From the NCBI GenBank assembly GCA_027669155.1, contig JAQEDR010000011.1, positions 1 through 64,000 on the forward strand: a DNA stretch of 64,000 bases. Direction: 5' to 3'. Source of the DNA: Peptoniphilaceae bacterium AM52-5BH (GTDB lineage Bacteria; Bacillota; Clostridia; Tissierellales; Peptoniphilaceae). Shown piece by piece: positions 1 through 8,921 of the stretch. The position numbers were made by a program, and so were the translations under genes. The notes below the pieces were generated by a model, which saw nothing but the letters and a program-made list of their open reading frames with translations, was not told the DNA's origin and did not search any database. Every line of letters begins with the position of its first letter. Position 1 is the stretch's first letter.

Positions 1-818
1 CCCCCTCCAGTCTTTCCCCTAGGACCCCTTTTCCCCTCACCCCCTCTGCTCCTTAGCGGAGTGCGGAATTTGTTGATTGGCTTGCGCCAATCTTTTTAGT
101 AGGCAGAACTTCTTCGTTTTAGTTTACTTTAAGTCTGGGGATTCCTAATCATCATTCGCTAAAAATTTATAACTCGCTTCGCTCAAACAGATAAATTTTC
201 TTAACGCTCACTCTGATTATACATGCTGCCCGGTAAAGGTTATTTGTAGGATATACTAAAGTATATAGTATATCTTTATCCAAACAAACTGGAAAATTCC
301 TAGTAGCTTCGCTACATCAGAATTATATAAATATGTAATTTCTAAAATATAAATATGATACGCTTTGCGACAGCAAAGCTTACCCCTTTCCTTACCCCGT
401 GGACGAGTAGAAATGTCTGATCAAGTCTCTCGTTAAGGAAATCGATTTGTTTGAGCGTTAGCGAGTTATCGATTTTTAGAGAGACTAAGATTAGACATTG
501 TTAAACCCAAGAAATATTCAAGCGAAGGGATCCCCCTACCAACAAAGATTTGCGTAGCAAATCTACCTTTTCCGCACTCCGCTTTAGGAGCAGAGGGGGT
601 GGTCTCTTAAGGCCGACGGGCCCATTGAAAAGGGGGTCAGGGGGAAAGGTGGAGGGGGCATTTGCCCAAGCGGCACTTAGAGCGCTGCCGCCCCCTTAGC
701 GTTCCCCCAAAGGTTCGAAGGGACACCTTCATAAATAAGAATATTCCAATATCCAGATATCCAGATATCCAAATATCAAAAATATTTTAGTCCCAGATAT
801 TTATAAAAATATCTCCAC
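1..818. repeat. Large quasi-palindromic intergenic repeat, copy A (left end cut by window)
   Basis: This gene-free stretch matches, as reverse complement, 9576-10461 over nearly its whole length. Its ends are C-rich on the left and G-rich on the right. The motif CTCCTTAGCGGAGTGCGG near 50-67 recurs inverted near 573-592, so the element is itself an imperfect palindrome. It holds many small hairpins, for example GATTGGC/GCCAATC and GCTTTGC/GCAAAGC. Several differ from copy B in the loop while the stem is kept. An AT-rich tail with an 8-bp tandem motif (ATATCCAG, 741-778) reaches about 818. I see no credible ORF and do not recognise the family. Confidence 0.8.
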
Positions 819-846
819 ACAAAAACTGACCCCTAAGGGTCAGCTT
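818..846 (-). terminator. Terminator after the NPKTG surface protein gene
   Basis: CTGACCC, a CTAA loop and GGGTCAG (826-843) form a perfect stem. On the minus strand it is followed by a T run, just downstream of the stop at 871. Confidence 0.85.
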
Positions 847-870
847 CAAGTAATATTTTCTTTTGTGATA

Positions 871-1341
871 TTAGTTATTCTTTTTTCTTGTAGCTACGAT
901 TCCAGCAAGAGATACTGCTGCAAGAGATGCTACTGTAGACATACCTGCTACGCCTGTTTTTGGGTTATCGTTCTTTTTAACAGGCTTTTCTTCTTTAACT
1001 TCAGGTTTAACCTCTGGTTTTTCTTCTGGTTTAACTTCTGGCTTATCCTCAGGTTTAACTTCTGGCTTTTCATCTGGTTTAACTTCTGGAGTTTCGTCAG
1101 TGTCAGGTTTTACATTTGGATTTGGATCAGTGTCTGGCCATACATTTGTATTTGGTGTGGTATCAGGCCATACGTTTGTGTTTGGTGTTGTGTCTTCTTG
1201 AACGTTTGTATTTGGTGTAGTATCTTCCCAAACGTTTGTATTTGGTGTAGTATCTTCTACTACGTTTGCTGCATATGCTTTGCTACCGCCCATTACAAGG
1301 CCAGCTGCTAATGCTAATGCCAAAATATTGCTTTTTTTCAT
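871..1341 (-). CDS. Small repeat-rich cell-wall anchored protein, NPKTG sorting signal
   Basis: A 156-residue secreted protein. Residues 1-24 are a signal peptide ending AYA-A. Residues about 25-80 are tandem 10-residue units of the type TTPNTNVWED or TTPNTNVWPD. Residues about 80-120 are Pro/Glu/Lys-rich units (EKPEVKP), typical of a wall-spanning stalk. The C terminus has NPKTG, a hydrophobic helix and the positive tail RKKNN, the layout of a sortase substrate with N in place of the usual L of LPXTG. There is no folded domain, so it may be a spacer, adhesin fragment or decoy; function unknown. It has its own promoter (1393-1421) and terminator (826-843). Repeat number could vary between strains. 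Confidence 0.85.
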   Translation of the reverse strand: MKKSNILALALAAGLVMGGSKAYAANVVEDTTPNTNVWEDTTPNTNVQEDTTPNTNVWPDTTPNTNVWPDTDPNPNVKPDTDETPEVKPDEKPEVKPEDKPEVKPEEKPEVKPEVKEEKPVKKNDNPKTGVAGMSTVASLAAVSLAGIVATRKKNN

Positions 1342-1392
1342 TTGGATATCCTTTCTAATTTTAAAATTAATGAATATATTACTTCTAGGGAT

Positions 1393-1421
1393 ATTATAAT
1401 CTATTTAGCATGAAAAAGCAA
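1393..1421 (-). promoter_or_regulatory. Promoter of the NPKTG protein gene
   Basis: On the minus strand, TTGCTT, a 17-bp spacer and TATAAT lie about 50 bp upstream of the ATG at 1341. A near-consensus vegetative promoter. Confidence 0.75.
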
Positions 1422-1541
1422 GTTTTTGTGGCAATTGTGTATTTGCTTACTGATTGAAATAGAGGGCTTTACATGTCTTATTATTTTTATTTTAAGCAAT
1501 TTGTATATAACTTTAGCAAAATTTATAAATCTTTCATCAAA

Positions 1542-1578
1542 AATCCCTCCCTACTGCTCAATTCAGTAGAGAGGGATT
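1542..1578 (-). terminator. Terminator after pepD
   Basis: The inverted repeat AATCCCTC...GAGGGATT, with inner CTACTG/CAGTAG, is followed on the minus strand by TTTTT. It lies about 45 bp beyond the pepD stop. Confidence 0.8.
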
Positions 1579-1621
1579 ATATTAATCCTTATTCAGTCTT
1601 GTAGTTTTTAATTTTTTATAT

Positions 1622-3037
1622 CTATTTTATTTTCTTCAAAAGCTCAACCAAGAACTTATAGTTATTAGCTACAGATTCTATGTTGCATTTCTCTGCTGGT
1701 GAGTGGGCTCCTTGGATTTCTGGACCGAATGAGATCATTTCTACTTGTGGGATTTCTTTTTTGAATAGGCCACATTCTAGTCCACCGTGGGTTGTTCCTA
1801 CTATTAGGTCATCTCCGTGGATTGATTTCCATGTTTCGTTTGCTAAATCTATTAGTGGAGTTTCTTCTCTTTGCCATCCTGAGTATTGGTTGGTTATCTC
1901 GTAAGATCCACCGAATCTTTCTACTATTGCCATGGCGATTTCTGCCCTGTTAAGCTTTGCAGAGTCTACTTCAGATCTGATCATTGAGTGGAACATTATG
2001 GTATCTTCCCTGTTTTCTAATAGGCCTAGGTTAGATGATGTCACTATGTTGTCCTTGTATTTTTTGTAAAGACCGTCTGGTAGGGCAAATATTGCATCTA
2101 GGATGTCCTTACTTACTTTTTGGCTTAGGACTTTGCCATCATATTCTGCCTTTTTAACAGTGATTTTTCCCTTTGGATCTGAGTCTTTGTATTCATTAAG
2201 TATATCTTTAATTCTTTCTTCGATCTCTTCCATAGCCTTATCCCTATCCTTAACTGCTACTAGGCCGTAGGCTGTGGTTGGGATGGCGTTTCTCTTAACT
2301 CCGCCCTTGATGTCAGCGATTTGTACGCCTTCAATATTGTGTAGAAGTCTTGCTAGGGTTTTAATAGCATTAGCTCTAAACTTATCAATTTCCATGCCAG
2401 AATGGCCGCCTTCAAAGCCAGATAAGTCAATTTCTATGAAGTCTCCATCTATATCTTCATATTCTTTCTTAAATTCTATCTCAAGGTCAAGTCCTCCAGC
2501 ACATCCTATAGTAAGAACTCCCTCTTCTTCAGAGTCGATATTTATTAGATAGTCTGCCTTAAGTTGGGAGAGGTCTAGGGCGTTAGCTCCTACCATGGAT
2601 GTTTCCTCACCTGTTGTAATGATGGCTTCTATTGGTCCGTGTTCTAGCTTATCATCATCTAGGATTCCCATGATAAAGGCAACTCCGATTCCGTCATCTG
2701 CTCCAAGGGTTGTGCCATTTGCTGTAAGCCAGCCGTCTTCTACTAGAAGCTCGATTGGGTCTTTGGCAAAGTCGTGGTCAGAATCATCTTCTTTGACACA
2801 AACCATGTCCATATGGCCTTGGAGGGCAACTGTAGGTCTATCTTCGTAGCCTTTGGAAGCTTCTTTCCTAATTATTACATTTAAGGCCTCGTCTTGGACT
2901 ACTTCAAGATTTCTCTCTTTGGCAAAGTTTACAAGAAAGTCTGATACTGCCTTTTCATTTCCTGATTCTCTTGGTATTCTGCTTAGCTCATAAAAGTTAG
3001 CAAATACTTCTTTTGGTTCTATATTTTTAATTTCCAT
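1622..3037 (-). CDS. pepD: Aminoacyl-histidine dipeptidase (PepD, M20 family)
   Basis: A 471-residue cytosolic metallopeptidase of the M20C type, which hydrolyses Xaa-His and other dipeptides with two zinc ions. Visible signatures are QGHMDMV (His75, Asp77), LGADDG (Asp114/115), TTGEETSMVGA (catalytic and metal Glu about 144-145), NIDSEEE, and the C-terminal GAHSPAE metal histidine. Length matches the family (about 480). Its first codons overlap hemZ by 11 bp, so the two are probably cotranscribed. Likely feeds amino acid supply from peptides in an amino-acid-fermenting anaerobe (inference). Confidence 0.95.
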   Translation of the reverse strand: MEIKNIEPKEVFANFYELSRIPRESGNEKAVSDFLVNFAKERNLEVVQDEALNVIIRKEASKGYEDRPTVALQGHMDMVCVKEDDSDHDFAKDPIELLVEDGWLTANGTTLGADDGIGVAFIMGILDDDKLEHGPIEAIITTGEETSMVGANALDLSQLKADYLINIDSEEEGVLTIGCAGGLDLEIEFKKEYEDIDGDFIEIDLSGFEGGHSGMEIDKFRANAIKTLARLLHNIEGVQIADIKGGVKRNAIPTTAYGLVAVKDRDKAMEEIEERIKDILNEYKDSDPKGKITVKKAEYDGKVLSQKVSKDILDAIFALPDGLYKKYKDNIVTSSNLGLLENREDTIMFHSMIRSEVDSAKLNRAEIAMAIVERFGGSYEITNQYSGWQREETPLIDLANETWKSIHGDDLIVGTTHGGLECGLFKKEIPQVEMISFGPEIQGAHSPAEKCNIESVANNYKFLVELLKKIK

Positions 3038-4343
3038 AATTCCTCCTATGTTTGTTTATATTATACTCATTAATCATTTCATTTTTAGCCCTAATTTCTT
3101 CTTGGACCTTGGCGAAATAGTCCCTTAGGTTTCTAGAATTTCTAAATTTCTTCCCATTCATAAGCTTAGTATTGGCGTTCATACCAAGACCTATGATAGA
3201 TTCTTTCTCCTCATTGATTATAATATTATATCTTTGGGAAGTAGAGCCTTTCTGGTATCCTACGTTTTCGAGATTGGATACTATGTTTTTTTGCCTGTAA
3301 AGATAGTAGGGCTTGTAGGAATTTTCTTCTACGAAGTCTTCTATCATCTGGCTTATCTTAAGGCTCTCTCCCCTTTCGGCCTTGACTTTTCCTTCAAAAT
3401 ACTTACTTCCTACCTTCATGGCTAGGGCGTGGAAGGTGATATTGTCGGGCTTGAGTTTCTCAAGAACTTCGAAGTTTCTCCTAAAAAGCTCGCTACTTTC
3501 TCCAATAAGGCCTATGATAAAGTCCATATTTATTATAAAGCCTAGCTCTCTCGCCTTTTGGTAGATTTCTAGGAAGTGGTCGTAATTATAAGTCCTCCCT
3601 GCCATTTCGACAATTTCTTTGTTAAAGGACTGGGGATTTAGGGAAATTCGACCAACCCCTCCTTCTTTAAGGATTTCTAGCTTTCTTGTATCCAGGGTAT
3701 CTTCCCTCCCTGCCTCGAAGGTAAATTCCTTGTAGGAGAATTTCTTATTTATTACAGAAAGGAGCCTTGCTAGGTCATCTTCGTCTATAAAGGAAGGAGT
3801 GCCCCCGCCGATATATATGGCGTCTAAGCTTTCGGGAAGATTTATATTTTCTATCTCGTAGATTAGAGATGAAATATATTCGCCCTTTTCCTTCCTATCT
3901 CCCACAATAGTAGGATAGGAGCAGTACTTGCATCTCGTAGGACAGAAGGGAATATTGATGTAAAGGGAGAAGTCTTGTGGATCAAAAGACATGGATTCTT
4001 GTAAGTTCCTGACATCTTCAAGGAGCTTAAGCTTCTTATCACTTATTAAATACTTTTCCTTAAGGTCTGCTGGACTCATCTTCCCTAAGAGCTTGGATGG
4101 TTTAGATCCTGTAAGATAACCCCAGGGAGACCTATAGCCTGTCTCTTTAACGAGAAGTTCGTAGAGAGTTCTTTTAAGCTTATTATCCTCGTAGGATATC
4201 TTCTCTTCTACAAATATAATTTCCCCATCATAAACTTTTAGCCTAGCATCTTCATCAAAGACCAAGTCATCATGGTCATAAAAGATATTTAATATATCAT
4301 AAACTTGTTTTCTTTTCTTATTATTTGCGACATAGAATTTCAT
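3027..4343 (-). CDS. hemZ: HemZ-like radical SAM coproporphyrinogen dehydrogenase
   Basis: A 438-residue radical SAM enzyme of the HemN superfamily, HemZ subgroup. An N-terminal region of about 125 residues precedes NIPFCPTRCKYCSYPT, which carries the CX3CX2C cluster ligands for [4Fe-4S]/SAM. YIGGGTPS, the SAM-binding glycine motif, follows. The length and the Tyr-rich C terminus fit HemZ rather than HemN. No other heme biosynthesis gene is in the window, so true coproporphyrinogen oxidation is uncertain; related proteins can act as heme chaperones or methyltransferases. First gene of a two-gene unit with pepD. Confidence 0.85.
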   Translation of the reverse strand: MKFYVANNKKRKQVYDILNIFYDHDDLVFDEDARLKVYDGEIIFVEEKISYEDNKLKRTLYELLVKETGYRSPWGYLTGSKPSKLLGKMSPADLKEKYLISDKKLKLLEDVRNLQESMSFDPQDFSLYINIPFCPTRCKYCSYPTIVGDRKEKGEYISSLIYEIENINLPESLDAIYIGGGTPSFIDEDDLARLLSVINKKFSYKEFTFEAGREDTLDTRKLEILKEGGVGRISLNPQSFNKEIVEMAGRTYNYDHFLEIYQKARELGFIINMDFIIGLIGESSELFRRNFEVLEKLKPDNITFHALAMKVGSKYFEGKVKAERGESLKISQMIEDFVEENSYKPYYLYRQKNIVSNLENVGYQKGSTSQRYNIIINEEKESIIGLGMNANTKLMNGKKFRNSRNLRDYFAKVQEEIRAKNEMINEYNINKHRRNYGN

Positions 4344-4398
4344 AAGGATACTATACTAGAATTTCCGCCAATAAAAAAAGCGGCGAATGAAGGCTTTT

Positions 4399-4560
4399 TT
4401 AGTTTTTCGGTACGTATTTATCATTTTCGTCCTTTTTGCCTAGACCACACACAATGGCACCTATGATTAGGACTATAAATGCTAGGCCACCTATTTGTCA
4501 AAGAACATGTATACAGAAAACAACATAACAATAATACCAATATTTTTTAATTTAATTATT
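4399..4560 (-). pseudogene. Remnant of a small two-helix membrane protein
   Basis: On the minus strand one frame reads a hydrophobic stretch ending VMLFSVYMFF, then stops. The next frame resumes with GGLAFIVLIIGAIVCGLG followed by a charged tail KKDENDKYVPKN and TAA. Joined by one frameshift, they would make a protein with two membrane helices. No clear start or ribosome site is visible. It lies just beyond another small membrane protein gene. Could be chance; the strongly hydrophobic-then-charged pattern is the only support. Confidence 0.35.
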
Positions 4561-4629
4561 ATCCATAGATGTTTCTTTCTTATTTTATAAGTACATATAA
4601 ATTTACTAATATACTAAGATTATGCCCAA

Positions 4630-4652
4630 AAAACTCCCACTACGGGAGTTTT
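4630..4652 (-). terminator. Terminator after the small membrane protein and ABC operon
   Basis: Perfect AAAACTCCC/GGGAGTTTT stem. On the minus strand it is followed by a T run, 48 bp beyond the stop at 4700; it could work in both directions. Confidence 0.8.
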
Positions 4653-4699
4653 ATAAAGCATATATTTAAAAGAAATTTTTTGTTCTATTTCTCTTTGTG

Positions 4700-4867
4700 C
4701 TACCTGCAATTATCTGATGGATTTCTAAATGCCGTGACAATAAATAAGATCCCTAAAATTAGAGTAATCACTGAATAAGTTGCTTGGTCTTGCTTGTATG
4801 TAAAATATGCAACTATTAACCAAATTATACCAACTATAATTCTTATAGCCTTAGAACTATTAGTCAT
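4700..4867 (-). CDS. Small (55 aa) two-helix membrane protein downstream of ABC exporter
   Basis: An ORF of 55 codons starting ATG at 4867 behind AGGAGAG. The sequence starts MTNSSKAIRIIVGIIWLIVA, then a short polar loop with YKQDQ, then a second hydrophobic segment SVITLILGILFIVTAF and a polar end RNPSDNCR. Two transmembrane helices are predicted by eye. It starts 30 bp after the stop of the ABC permease, so it is probably the last gene of that operon, ended by the hairpin at 4630-4652. Function unknown; a small accessory subunit or immunity-type peptide is possible (inference). Confidence 0.65.
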   Translation of the reverse strand: MTNSSKAIRIIVGIIWLIVAYFTYKQDQATYSVITLILGILFIVTAFRNPSDNCR

Positions 4868-4896
4868 TATTCTCTCCTTTCTATCAAATTTTATAA

Positions 4897-6012
4897 TTAA
4901 AATGTATTACACATTATTAGTAGCAAAAAACTAATCACAAAGACAATTATTGGTAGGATATACTTTCTCGGATGTTTCCATATCTCATTTTGTGTCTTTG
5001 TATTTGTTATAGGCTTTAGACTTTCAAGCTTATGAGATACAAAGACTTCAACTATTGTTACGATGACCATATTTACTATAAGTAAATAGCTTGGATCAAT
5101 TTTATTAAAATTAATCACAACAATCATGGCATTGATGACTAGAAAATATAAGGCTAGAACTTTAATATAATCTTTTTGCAAACTAGCCTTAGTATTTGGA
5201 AACATCTTTCCGTAATTTCTCAAATCTTCACTTGATGAAAACATGGTCAAAAGCGGTGCATTTACAGCCCCTATTGCACATGCAATAACAACACCAATGT
5301 CGCCTGGCAGAGCCAAGGATGCAAAAAAAATCATTATTATAATTGCTAAAGAGTTTATTATGTACACACTCTCAGCAAAGGCAAATTTTAAGAAATAATT
5401 TTTAATATGAACTTTATTAATTTTACTATTAGTTCTTGTAGAGAAATATATATTCTTTAGCAATACTGAAACTATTGCAATATCAACTAGAGAAGCTATA
5501 CCCCCATAAAAAAATCTATAATTTATGATCACATACAGGGTAAGAAGCGATAGGGCTAGGATAATCAAAAGTTTTCCTATGGATAGATTTAAGGTATTAC
5601 TTGCTGCAGCAAAAAAAGTTATAACTAGCATAATTAAAATCACTTTGATGTAAAAATCAAATGGAGTTTTTAATAGGTAAAGAGCTATAAAAACTAAAAC
5701 TAGCTTACTAAAAATAGTATCTATGATTATAGCTAGGATAACATTCCTATTTAAACTTTGATTACTAACTGGCAAGGCATAATAGGATAAAATCCTGTCA
5801 TTTGCAACATATCCTCTGATATAGTAAAAAATTGATCCAGCAAGAGCAAAGGCTACAAAAATTAGAAATCTTTCGTTAAAGACTATATCTTGCCTGTTAT
5901 TTAAAAGTATATCTAAATTGACATAGACAACTATGGCATAGATTAGATATTTTATAAGTCTTTGTCTATCAAAAAGGTCCTTGACAAAAAGTTTAAACAT
6001 TGCTAGCTCCAA
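4897..6012 (-). CDS. ABC transporter membrane subunit
   Basis: A 371-residue polytopic membrane protein with roughly eight to ten hydrophobic segments and few charged loops. It follows an ABC ATPase gene with a 20-bp overlap, the classic arrangement of an ABC-2-like two-component exporter. No recognised substrate motif. An exporter of a peptide, lipid or drug, or a self-protection system, is possible. The region is AT-richer than the pepD/hemZ genes and lies beside a decayed recombinase, hinting at acquired DNA. Confidence 0.75.
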   Translation of the reverse strand: MELAMFKLFVKDLFDRQRLIKYLIYAIVVYVNLDILLNNRQDIVFNERFLIFVAFALAGSIFYYIRGYVANDRILSYYALPVSNQSLNRNVILAIIIDTIFSKLVLVFIALYLLKTPFDFYIKVILIMLVITFFAAASNTLNLSIGKLLIILALSLLTLYVIINYRFFYGGIASLVDIAIVSVLLKNIYFSTRTNSKINKVHIKNYFLKFAFAESVYIINSLAIIIMIFFASLALPGDIGVVIACAIGAVNAPLLTMFSSSEDLRNYGKMFPNTKASLQKDYIKVLALYFLVINAMIVVINFNKIDPSYLLIVNMVIVTIVEVFVSHKLESLKPITNTKTQNEIWKHPRKYILPIIVFVISFLLLIMCNTF

Positions 6013-6703
6013 ATGACTTCATAATCTCATCAGAACTTAATTTTTCTACAATTTGTTTTTTCTCACTAAACTTTCCATTGTGAAGGAGTATGTATGAATC
6101 AGCAACTTCATTTATAGATTCGAGTATGTGAGTAGACATAAAAACCGAACCATATTTCTTGTATTTTTTTAATTCTTGATACAAAAATACAGTTGATTCA
6201 AAGTCTAGGCCATCTACAGGCTCATCTAAGACTAAAAAGGGAAGTTTAAGCCCAAGAGCTGCTATTATGTAAAATTTTTTGGCATTTCCCATAGACAAAT
6301 CTTTGAGTACATATTCTTCATATTTATTAAAATTAAATCCATCAATCAGTTTTTTAATATAAGCTTCATCAATTTCTCTGCCATAAATCTTGTGAAGAAA
6401 TTCCGTATATTCCCAAAAACTCCAATACCTAAAGGCTGTATCATCTGAAAAAACTGCTATCCTATTTTCTTTAAAATATGGATCTTTGAAATCAGAGCCC
6501 TTGCCCATAAATCCTATCTCAGATACTTCATATTTCGGATGTATATCCATAATAGTTTTAATAAAGGTAGTTTTTCCAGAACCATTGCTACCAACCAAAG
6601 CCACAACTTCATTTTGACCTATAGTAAAATCACATGAGTTTAAAATTATCTTATCTTTTGTATAATAAGCACTCAGCCCTTTAATATCTAGTAAATTATT
6701 CAC
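5993..6703 (-). CDS. ABC transporter ATP-binding protein
   Basis: A single ABC ATPase domain: Walker A GSNGSGKTT, signature LSMGNAKK (the usual GGQ is MGN, as in several exporter ATPases), Walker B FLVLDEPVDGLD and switch His in STHI. I place the start at GTG 6703 because AGGAGG lies 6 bp upstream; the upstream ATG at 6724 sits before that ribosome site. Energises the membrane subunit encoded next to it. Confidence 0.85.
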   Translation of the reverse strand: MNNLLDIKGLSAYYTKDKIILNSCDFTIGQNEVVALVGSNGSGKTTFIKTIMDIHPKYEVSEIGFMGKGSDFKDPYFKENRIAVFSDDTAFRYWSFWEYTEFLHKIYGREIDEAYIKKLIDGFNFNKYEEYVLKDLSMGNAKKFYIIAALGLKLPFLVLDEPVDGLDFESTVFLYQELKKYKKYGSVFMSTHILESINEVADSYILLHNGKFSEKKQIVEKLSSDEIMKSFGASNV

Positions 6704-6949
6704 TATCCGCCTCCTAGTCACCATTTTACCCAGTTATTAAGCTTATTTTGTAAAATATCTTTAACAAAAGTCTCCATTGAAAAAATTCCATATGAGCAAT
6801 TATATACATATAAACAGAGGTGACAATGTCAAGTATCAAAGATGAGGATATATCATTTGTTTAGGCAATCTTTTTAAGGTTTTTGGTGATTCCACTAGTC
6901 TTAGGATCATGAATGTGCTTTTTAATGGGCACTATTTGATAATGTTCAT

Positions 6950-7529
6950 GAGCCGATTATTGATTAAGGAACCTTTGATATTGCAAAAAGGATAAGAAAA
7001 ACAAGACGAGTTCTTAACAATTTAGGAGAAATGCCTACACTATCTGGTATGCTCTATTGTTGAGGCTTTGGATCAAAATTATATCAAGTAAGAGGTAAAG
7101 GATGGTCTGATGATAAAGAATACTTCATTTGTGCATCCTATAGAAAGCAAAAAGGAAAATGTACTTCCCATCAAAATAAGAATATTCAAGTTGAAGAAAT
7201 TTTTCTGAGGGAGATTAGGGAAGTTACAGCCTTTACAAATGACCATAATGATGATTTGTAGATTTAGTTTTGAAGAAGAAAACCTACATAAAAATAGAAT
7301 AGCTTAACTTGAGGAAACTATTACAAAATCACAAGAGAAAGAACTTAATGTGGAATCATTCATAAAACTTGTGAGCAAGTACAAGGATATAAAGGAACTT
7401 GATCCAGAAATAATTAGAACTCTTGTAGATAAGATTTATCTAGTACAATCAGAAAAAGTTCCAGGTACAAATTTAAAGAAACAAACTATTTGGATTTATT
7501 GTAACTTCATAGGGAAAATTGACATATAA
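6950..7529 (+). pseudogene. Decayed large serine recombinase (TnpX/TndX type), C-terminal part
   Basis: Translation of one frame recovers the C-terminal half of a transposon-type serine recombinase: EPIID.GTFDIAKRIRK, then LGEMPTLSGMLYC, then GSKLYQVRGKGW and YFICASYRKQKGKCTSHQ (zinc-ribbon region). After at least one frame change it resumes ELDPEIIRTLVDKIYLVQ and ends FIGKIDI, the typical tail. In-frame stops interrupt it after IID, after LYC and near 7258, and the catalytic N-terminal domain is missing. A dead relic of a Tn4451/Tn1549-like element; no cargo is recognisable around it. Confidence 0.85.
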
Positions 7530-7530
7530 A

Positions 7531-7564
7531 AATCGGCACAAAGGTTAATACCTTAATGCCGATT
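7531..7564 (+). terminator. Terminator-like hairpin at the end of the recombinase relic
   Basis: AATCGGCA/TGCCGATT outer stem with inner AAGG/CCTT, immediately after the TAA of the relic. A near-copy occurs at 42793-42826, so it marks the element's end. Confidence 0.7.
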
Positions 7565-7610
7565 AAATTTTAAGGAAATAAATCCCTAATTAAGAGCCCC
7601 TAGCAGCTTC

Positions 7611-8249
7611 TTATTTGATGTTTTTGAGAAAATCAAAGGCCCAGGCAGCATCTATAACTTCTGCCTTTTCTTCAAAATATGGGCTGTACTGGTCGTAGAT
7701 TTTCTCGTAGATTTCTCTTAGGAAAGGAAGCTTCATAGAATCTCCTCCTCTAGTTTGGATATCAAAGGACTCGTCCAAGCCGTATCGAAAGCTTGCTACT
7801 TGGTCGTGACTTAGGCTTAGGTCATCGCTTTCTAGAAGGATATATTTCATAAGCTCAGTTGCTCTTATAGAAAGTCCCGCTTCCATTAGGATAATCTTTT
7901 CTCTTAAATCATTTATCTCTGTCGTAAGGATCACTTCAAACTTCTCAGCTTCATTTTTCCTTACTGCATCGAGGAGCTTGAAGGAAGACCTTAGGGCAAT
8001 CCTGTTTTTGACATCTACGAAGTTTGGGTCGTTGATAATCATAAACTTAAGAGAGTCATCTGTGTAGACAAATCTATAGTTTAGGACAAATTCATGTCCG
8101 CACTCAGGGCAGGTCGCTTGAGCAAAAGTCCCTTTTAGGATTTCTTCCCTTTCGATTGAATCTTCAAAAACTGCTGTATTAAATTCACCATCAAAACCAT
8201 GACCACATTCAGGACAGGTCATGTGAAATTCTTTTAATCTTTCCTTCAT
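7611..8249 (-). CDS. CpXC domain protein
   Basis: A 212-residue soluble protein with two zinc-binding CPXC pairs at the N terminus: TCPECGHGF near residue 12 and TCPECGHEF near residue 47. These are the hallmark of the CpXC family, whose function is not known. The remainder is acidic and helical with no catalytic motif that I recognise. Gene start is behind AAGGGG upstream of ATG 8249. It follows the ECF S-component gene on the same strand with a 54-bp gap, so cotranscription is possible. Confidence 0.8.
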   Translation of the reverse strand: MKERLKEFHMTCPECGHGFDGEFNTAVFEDSIEREEILKGTFAQATCPECGHEFVLNYRFVYTDDSLKFMIINDPNFVDVKNRIALRSSFKLLDAVRKNEAEKFEVILTTEINDLREKIILMEAGLSIRATELMKYILLESDDLSLSHDQVASFRYGLDESFDIQTRGGDSMKLPFLREIYEKIYDQYSPYFEEKAEVIDAAWAFDFLKNIK

Positions 8250-8303
8250 AATAACCCCTTCATTTTTCTTTCTAAGTTAATAAATACCCAAAATCCCCCT
8301 ATT

Positions 8304-8849
8304 TTATTCAAACTTTACTGATTTAAGCAAAGGCATGGCAAGGATAAAGGCGATGATTATAGAAATTAGGGCGTTAAATAAAGAAACTCCCGCCTTTGGT
8401 ATAAGTTCTGCCATAACAGCTTCATTGGTAAAGCCCATCACAAATTTATTTGTAATATAAGTCTTTAGTAAGTACAAGAATACGTAGGTAAGCTGACCTA
8501 AGATAGCAGCAATAACTAGTCTTTTCTTATCGACAAGCTCATTTCTCTTCCTATAGATTGCTCCTGCGACAAAGGCTAGGGCAAACTTTGTAACGAAAGT
8601 TATAGGTGCTGAAGTAAAATATACTGGGTCGAATAGGTCAAATAAGGCAGAGCCAAGTCCTGCCGCAAGTCCACCGAAGCCCGGCCCCATAAGGATTCCT
8701 GCCAAAAGACAAAATACATTTCCTAGATGAAATCTAGTCTGACCAAAAGGTGTCACAACTGGAATTTGAAAAAATCTGGAAAATATGTAGACTAAGGCTG
8801 TAAAAAGCGCAACATAAACCAGCTTTTTGGTTGTTAAATTTTTATTCAT
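8304..8849 (-). CDS. ECF transporter S component (vitamin uptake, substrate unknown)
   Basis: A 181-residue integral membrane protein with five to six helices. The segment RFHLGNVFCLLAGILMGP and the glycine-rich LAAGLGSALFDL fit the substrate-binding S subunits of group II ECF transporters, which share an energy-coupling module encoded elsewhere. No such module is in the window, and no riboswitch is visible in the 70 bp upstream, so the ligand (a vitamin or precursor) cannot be named. Confidence 0.8.
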   Translation of the reverse strand: MNKNLTTKKLVYVALFTALVYIFSRFFQIPVVTPFGQTRFHLGNVFCLLAGILMGPGFGGLAAGLGSALFDLFDPVYFTSAPITFVTKFALAFVAGAIYRKRNELVDKKRLVIAAILGQLTYVFLYLLKTYITNKFVMGFTNEAVMAELIPKAGVSLFNALISIIIAFILAMPLLKSVKFE

Positions 8850-8921
8850 AAAACCTCCTCGAAAAATATTTCATTTATAGTATAACACAAATTGTAAAGT
8901 AAAAATATAAGAGGTGATAAA

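Noticed and set aside
741..778. Short tandem ATATCCAG units considered as a CRISPR or iteron array
   Set aside because: Only about four 8-bp units without spacers and no cas or rep gene; treated as part of repeat copy A.
865..1311. Plus-strand ORF rich in Phe/Cys opposite the NPKTG protein gene
   Set aside because: Antisense shadow of a repetitive gene; the minus-strand frame has signal peptide, sorting signal, promoter and terminator.
4371..4400. Possible terminator after hemZ region (AAAAAAGC...GCTTTTTT)
   Set aside because: It lies upstream of hemZ on its strand, the stem is A/T-only apart from two pairs, and the loop is unconvincing.
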